Shown here piece after piece: positions 7,097 to 10,623 of a stretch of DNA of 10,623 bases; the stretch's first letter is position 1, and every line of letters starts with the position of its first letter. Where the stretch lies: positions 1-10,623 of the forward strand of contig DFGM01000015.1 in assembly GCA_002371755.1 (NCBI GenBank). Reading direction: 5' to 3'. The DNA comes from Verrucomicrobia bacterium UBA3750. Its GTDB lineage: Bacteria; Verrucomicrobiota; Kiritimatiellia; RFP12; UBA1067. The notes beneath the pieces are model-generated. The model worked only from the letters and a program-made list of their open reading frames with translations, was not told where the DNA came from and did no database searches. The translations under genes were made by a program, and so were the position numbers.

Positions 7097-9332
7097 AAAC
7101 TATCAATCCAATCGTATGCGCTGCCGCGATAGCCGTAGTGGGCCTTCTTTCAATGCTTTCGCGGACGAGTTCCGCGCGCCGAGGCTCGGCGTCGTGTGCG
7201 AGACGCCGGCGCAGGCGAGGCCGGGCGTCGCCAAGAGCCGCGCATGGGAGCAGTCGCTTTTGACGGGCAACGGCGCGATGGGCGCGATGGTTCCGGGCGA
7301 GCTTGCGCACGAGGAGATTTTTCTCTCGCACGCGCGGCTGTTTCTCCCACGTGTCATGAAAGGGAGGTATTTCGAGCTCGGCAAGTACCGTGACAGGGCG
7401 CGCGAGCTGGCGCTTGCCGGACGCGAAAAGGAAATCTGGAGCGAAGTCATCCAGAAGGCGTCGGACGAAAGCGGCTATTCTTTCACGCGCGATCCTTTCA
7501 TGGGGGCGGTCAGCCTTGTCGTAGACACGCCGGAACTGCCGAAGTGGAGCGATGCGCAGGGCTATCGTCGCATGACGGACTTCGAGCGCGGCGAATGCAC
7601 CGTCCGGACCGACGATTACGAGCGCAGGATATTCGCCTCGCGCACGGACGGCGTGATCGCGATGCGCGTCAAGGACGCGAAGAAGCGTCCGTTCACCGTC
7701 AAACTCGAGACGATCTCCAATGGACGCCCCAGCGGCGACGCAGCGATACAGCGCATCCGCGAGAAGGACGGCTACATGTACTACCGCGTCGACTTCCGCA
7801 AGGAGAACGGGAAGAATCAGTTCCATGGCTACGAGGCCGTGGGTCTCCGCAAGGGCGACGAGGTGTTTGTGAAAATCTATCCGCTGCCGTTTGGCACCGA
7901 CTCCATGTTCGAGACGGCGAAGAGAGAGCTTTCTGCTGCCGCGAATGCGGGCTATGCGCGGCTTCTCGAGCGTCACGCGCCGGTGATGAAGGAGCTGATG
8001 GGACGTGTCACGCTCGACCTCCCAGACCGCGATCTGGTGCGCAAGTTCCACGCTGGACGATACAACATCATTTCGTCGACAGGCCCGGACGGCGTTCTGC
8101 CGAACCTGCAGGGACTCTGGTCCGGCAGCTGGTCCGCTCCGTACAACGGAGGCTACACCGTCGACGGCAACATGCCGTGCGCGATGAGCTTCTGGACGCG
8201 CGGCAACACGCCGGAGTTCAACGAATCGCTCTACGAGTGGATCATGCGCTATTATGAGGACTTCAAGGAGGCTGCGAAGAAGGGCTACAACGCGCGGGGA
8301 ATCCACATTCCGGGACAGGTCACAACGACCGGGCTCGAGACGGCGTACTACCGCAACGTCGAGCTGATGTGGTGGCACGGCGGCGCGGGGTGGATGACGG
8401 GCTATCTCTGGCGCTGGTACGAGGCGACTCAGGACATCGAAGTCTTGAAGAAGGTTTATCCGCTTTTGAAGGATGCGGCGGACTACATCTGCGACTGCAT
8501 GGAGGAGATGCCGGACGGCACGCTCGGCTTTGCGCCGGGGTATTCGCCGGAGAATGCGCCGCATGGAGACTTCCGCTCGCAGGGCGATGTCATGAATCCC
8601 GATCTCCCGAAGGGCGGATACTCGACCAAGAACAATCCGACGATGGACATCTCCGTCGCCAAGCAGTCCATTGACTATGCGACAAAGGCGGCGAAGATTC
8701 TGGGGCGCGACGAGGCGAGCGTCCGCGAATGGGCGCAGAAGCGCGCGCGCCTGCCGAAGTACACGGTTTCGAAGGACGGTTTCTGGGCGGAGTGGCTTAT
8801 TCCCGGCACGCCGGACAACAACTCCCACCGGCACGTCTCTCACGTCTACGCGCTCTACGACGAGGCGCCGGCGGAGATTCTCACGAACGCGGCGTTCGTT
8901 GCGGCGATAAAGAAGACGCTCGACGCGCGTATGACGTTCCACGAGCGGGAGAACCACATGGCGTTCGGCGTGACGCAGATCGGCTACGCGGCGGCGAAGG
9001 TCGGAGATGCGGCGGTGATGGAGCGCGCGATCAAGCTTCTGCAGGAGACGTACTTCACCGACGCGCTCGGCACGTTGCACGATCCGGGCTGGCTCTTCAA
9101 CATCGACATTTCGGGCGGCTTCCCCGGAATCATCGCCGATGCGCTCATCACAAAGGGCCCTGACGGAGGTTTCAAGGTGCTCAACGCCAAGCCCGCGTCA
9201 TGGAAGAAGGGTAGCATATCGGGATTGCTCCTGCCAGGCGGAATCAAGGTCAAGAAGCTTTCCTGGCAGGGCGACAGCTATGAACTCGAGCTTCTCCACC
9301 CAAACGGCCGCATAACCGTCCAGCGGAAATGA
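7093..9332 (+). CDS. GH95-like glycoside hydrolase copy 2, apparent frameshift in the signal peptide
   Basis: ATG 7093 overlaps the previous stop (ATGA) and encodes a good signal peptide (MKTINPIVCAAAIAVVGLL), but in a different frame from the rest. The mature protein is in the frame of base 7077 and is open from NAFADEFRAP onward. Restoring one T in the T-run at 7148-7150 would give 746 aa with GLLFNAFA/DEF as the signal end. Without it, only a TTG at 7077 or ATG at 7116 could start the main frame, giving no signal peptide. The GH95-like domain is otherwise intact: SLLTGNGAMGAMV, NLQGLWSGSWSAPY, YTVDGNMPC (D358-G-N360, corrected numbering), WWHGGAGWMTGY, GYSPENAP (E487), HRHVSHVYALY and NIDISGGFPG (D672). 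Compared with copy 1 it has Asp for the first Asn of NGN and an extra loop of roughly 20 residues after SPEN. It is a tandem paralogue likely to act on a related alpha-L-sugar linkage. Confidence 0.83.
7147..7152 (+). other. Apparent -1 frameshift site in the GH95 copy 2 leader
   Basis: At CTTTCA (7147-7152) the signal-peptide frame (codons at 7093, 7096 and on) must pass to the mature frame (codons at 7149, 7152 and on). One extra T in the run TTT would join GLL to FNAFADEF and complete an AFA/DE cleavage site. The preceding context C TTC TTT is a possible slippery heptamer, but a simple homopolymer deletion, real or technical, is the plainer explanation. Confidence 0.7.
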
Positions 9333-9335
9333 CAA

Positions 9336-10562
9336 ATGAAGAAAGTCTTATCTGCCGTAGTTGCTGTTGCACTGTTCGCTGCGGGAGGTGGGGCGTCGTG
9401 CTGCGCTGAATGTGCCGCAGAGATTCCCGCAGCCCCGCTTCTGCCCGGCGGGAACCCCGATCCGACGGTTTGTCGCGTAGGTGACGAATATTATATTGCC
9501 ACATCCAGCTTTTCGCTTTCGCCGGGGCTGCCCGTCTATCGCTCGACGGACATGGTGAATTGGGAGATCGTTTCCCACGCCTGGCGAGAATCGTGGCCGT
9601 GCAAAACGCCGGACGACGGCATCTGGGCGCCGACGCTGCGCCATCATGATGGCGTTTTCTATCTGACCGTCACGTGGCACGACGGATTCAAAAAGGCCGA
9701 GAACTACCTGTTGACCGCAAGGAATCCGGCAGGCCCTTGGTCGAAGCCCATGAAGATCGACGCGAAATCGGACATAGACGGTTCGCTCTTCTTCGACGGC
9801 GAAGATGCGTGGTATCTCTCGAACCAGCAGCCGTCAAAGCAGAAGTGGCGCGGACACTGCCAGATATGGATGCAGCGCATAGACCTCGAAACCGGGCGTC
9901 TGTTCGGAGACAGGCACGTCCTTACCGACGGATTCGGCGAAGGTGCCGCTTTCGCGGAAGGTCCCCACATTTACAAAATCGGCGGAAAGTATCTGCTCTT
10001 GCATGCGCAGGGAGGAACTGCGTGGGGACACACAGAAATCGCCCTTGTCTCCGATTGCGTGACAGGGCCGTACACTCATGTCGCGGGGAATCCGGTCCTC
10101 ACTGCTAAAGACCGGGGACGCAATTCGCCGCTCCAGGCATTCGGGCACGCCGATCTCGTGCAGATGCCGGACGGCGAATGGCGCGCCGTGTTTCTCGGGA
10201 TGCGTATGACGGATGAAGGAAAGAAGTGTCCGCTTGGGCGCGAGACGTTCTCCTGCCTCGTCGACCTTGACGGCGACGGGCTGCCGACGCGCTTCAGACG
10301 CGACGAGCTGATTGCCGGCGACTGGAATGACCCCGCCGCCACGCGCTATTCGCTTCTCGACCGCCCTGGCGATCCCGTGCGCTACGTCAAAGTTCGCAAC
10401 ATCGCCGCCCGCGTCGATTATCCCGACAAACCCTTCCGCTTCTGCGCCGCACTCGCGGCGGTTGCGCCGCGCCGGGCAACCTCCTCCGTGTCGCAGACGA
10501 GCAGAAGTCCGCCGGCATGCGCGAAACGCTTTCGCTTGATGGCGAATGGTCATTCGAAGTGA
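9336..10562 (+). CDS. Secreted GH43-family glycosidase (arabinofuranosidase/xylosidase type), anomalous 3' end
   Basis: 408 aa as read. The start at 9336 lies 3 nt after the previous stop and gives a signal peptide (MKKVLSAVVAVALFAAGGGA), with cysteines just after it that make a lipoprotein site possible but not canonical. The five-bladed beta-propeller residues of GH43 are visible: GGNPDPTVCRVGDEYYIATSSF (base Asp42), DIDGSLFF (pKa-modulating Asp148) and FAEGPHIYKIGGKY (acid Glu208). LQAFGHADLVQMPDGEWRAVFLG and LGRETF match beta-xylosidase/alpha-L-arabinofuranosidase-type members. Many relatives continue with a C-terminal beta-sandwich; here the propeller ends near residue 340. The last 40 or so residues (from about FRFCAALAAVAPRR) are Ala/Arg/Ser-rich, do not look like a folded domain, and overlap a GH2 domain in another frame, so the 3' end may be frameshifted. 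The catalytic assignment is confident; the substrate is not. Confidence 0.88.
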   Translation: MKKVLSAVVAVALFAAGGGASCCAECAAEIPAAPLLPGGNPDPTVCRVGDEYYIATSSFSLSPGLPVYRSTDMVNWEIVSHAWRESWPCKTPDDGIWAPTLRHHDGVFYLTVTWHDGFKKAENYLLTARNPAGPWSKPMKIDAKSDIDGSLFFDGEDAWYLSNQQPSKQKWRGHCQIWMQRIDLETGRLFGDRHVLTDGFGEGAAFAEGPHIYKIGGKYLLLHAQGGTAWGHTEIALVSDCVTGPYTHVAGNPVLTAKDRGRNSPLQAFGHADLVQMPDGEWRAVFLGMRMTDEGKKCPLGRETFSCLVDLDGDGLPTRFRRDELIAGDWNDPAATRYSLLDRPGDPVRYVKVRNIAARVDYPDKPFRFCAALAAVAPRRATSSVSQTSRSPPACAKRFRLMANGHSK

Positions 10563-10623
10563 CTGGTGGACGGCGCGCGGGCGAGAAGACTACGATCACG
10601 GTTCCGTCGTGCTGGGAGACGCA
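10517..10623 (+). CDS. Start of a GH2-family glycosidase (3' partial)
   Basis: From ATG 10517 in the third frame, the sequence reads MRETLSLDGEWSFEVTGG and then TTITVPSCWET before the window ends. LxGEWxFxV followed by ITVPSCWE is the hallmark opening of the GH2 sugar-binding (jelly-roll) domain found in beta-galactosidases, beta-glucuronidases and beta-mannosidases. The frame is open upstream (NLLRVADEQKSAG) but has no start codon between about 10430 and 10517. Starting at 10517 gives no signal peptide, unlike the cluster's other enzymes, and overlaps the GH43 gene by 46 nt. The true start may therefore lie upstream through a frameshift, either as a signal peptide or as a fusion to GH43. Only about 35 residues are visible, so substrate specificity cannot be judged. 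Confidence 0.7.
   Translation, partial: MRETLSLDGEWSFEVTGGRRAGEKTTITVPSCWET

Noticed and set aside
7141..7152. Programmed -1 ribosomal frameshifting as the main explanation for GH95 copy 2
   Set aside because: The heptamer is a poor slippery site, no obvious downstream stem-loop was recognised by eye, and programmed shifting inside a signal peptide would be unusual; a one-base indel is simpler.
7023..9080. 685-codon open frame on the minus strand opposite GH95 copy 2
   Set aside because: Arg/Leu/Val/His-rich with no recognisable domain. It mirrors a high-GC coding strand whose GH95 motifs are clear, so it is an antisense shadow.

Overview
This window reads as a GC-rich piece of a Verrucomicrobiota/Kiritimatiellota-like (PVC superphylum) genome, probably from a gut or other glycan-rich habitat. 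That placement is an inference from gene content: an autotransporter-associated beta-strand-repeat protein without a beta-barrel, many secreted glycan-degrading enzymes with no SusC/SusD pair in view, and an HisKA_3/NarL-type two-component pair with an OB-fold-like sensor. All convincing genes are on the + strand. I saw no tRNA, rRNA, CRISPR array, transposase or clear intrinsic terminator.

Layout: (i) 2-709, the 3' end of a secreted repeat protein. (ii) 710-780, the only real gap, holding a small perfect hairpin. (iii) 781-3267, a secreted heparinase II/III-family polysaccharide lyase. (iv) 3281-4932, a membrane histidine-kinase-like protein and a LuxR/NarL-type response regulator joined by an ATGA overlap. 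(v) 4940-9332, two tandem GH95-like enzymes (alpha-L-fucosidase/alpha-L-galactosidase type), also joined by an ATGA overlap. (vi) 9336-10562, a GH43 enzyme. (vii) from 10517 to the edge, the start of a GH2 enzyme. Gaps from 781 onward are 13, -4, 7, -4 and 3 nt, so the block looks like one operon-like run, with possible internal promoters immediately before 3281 and 7093.

Together the genes look like a degradation locus for a branched glycan carrying uronic acid, L-fucose or L-galactose, and arabinose or xylose. A two-component system is embedded in the middle, presumably for substrate-responsive control.

The most unusual points are these. The kinase-like protein stops right after its phosphoacceptor helices and has no ATP-binding domain, while its partner regulator has Ala at the conserved receiver Thr/Ser position. 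The second GH95 gene has its signal peptide in a different frame from its mature domain, repairable by one T in a T-run. The 3' end of the GH43 gene runs out of frame with a GH2 domain. Two different short tandem repeats, a G-rich heptamer and an octamer, sit inside coding regions.
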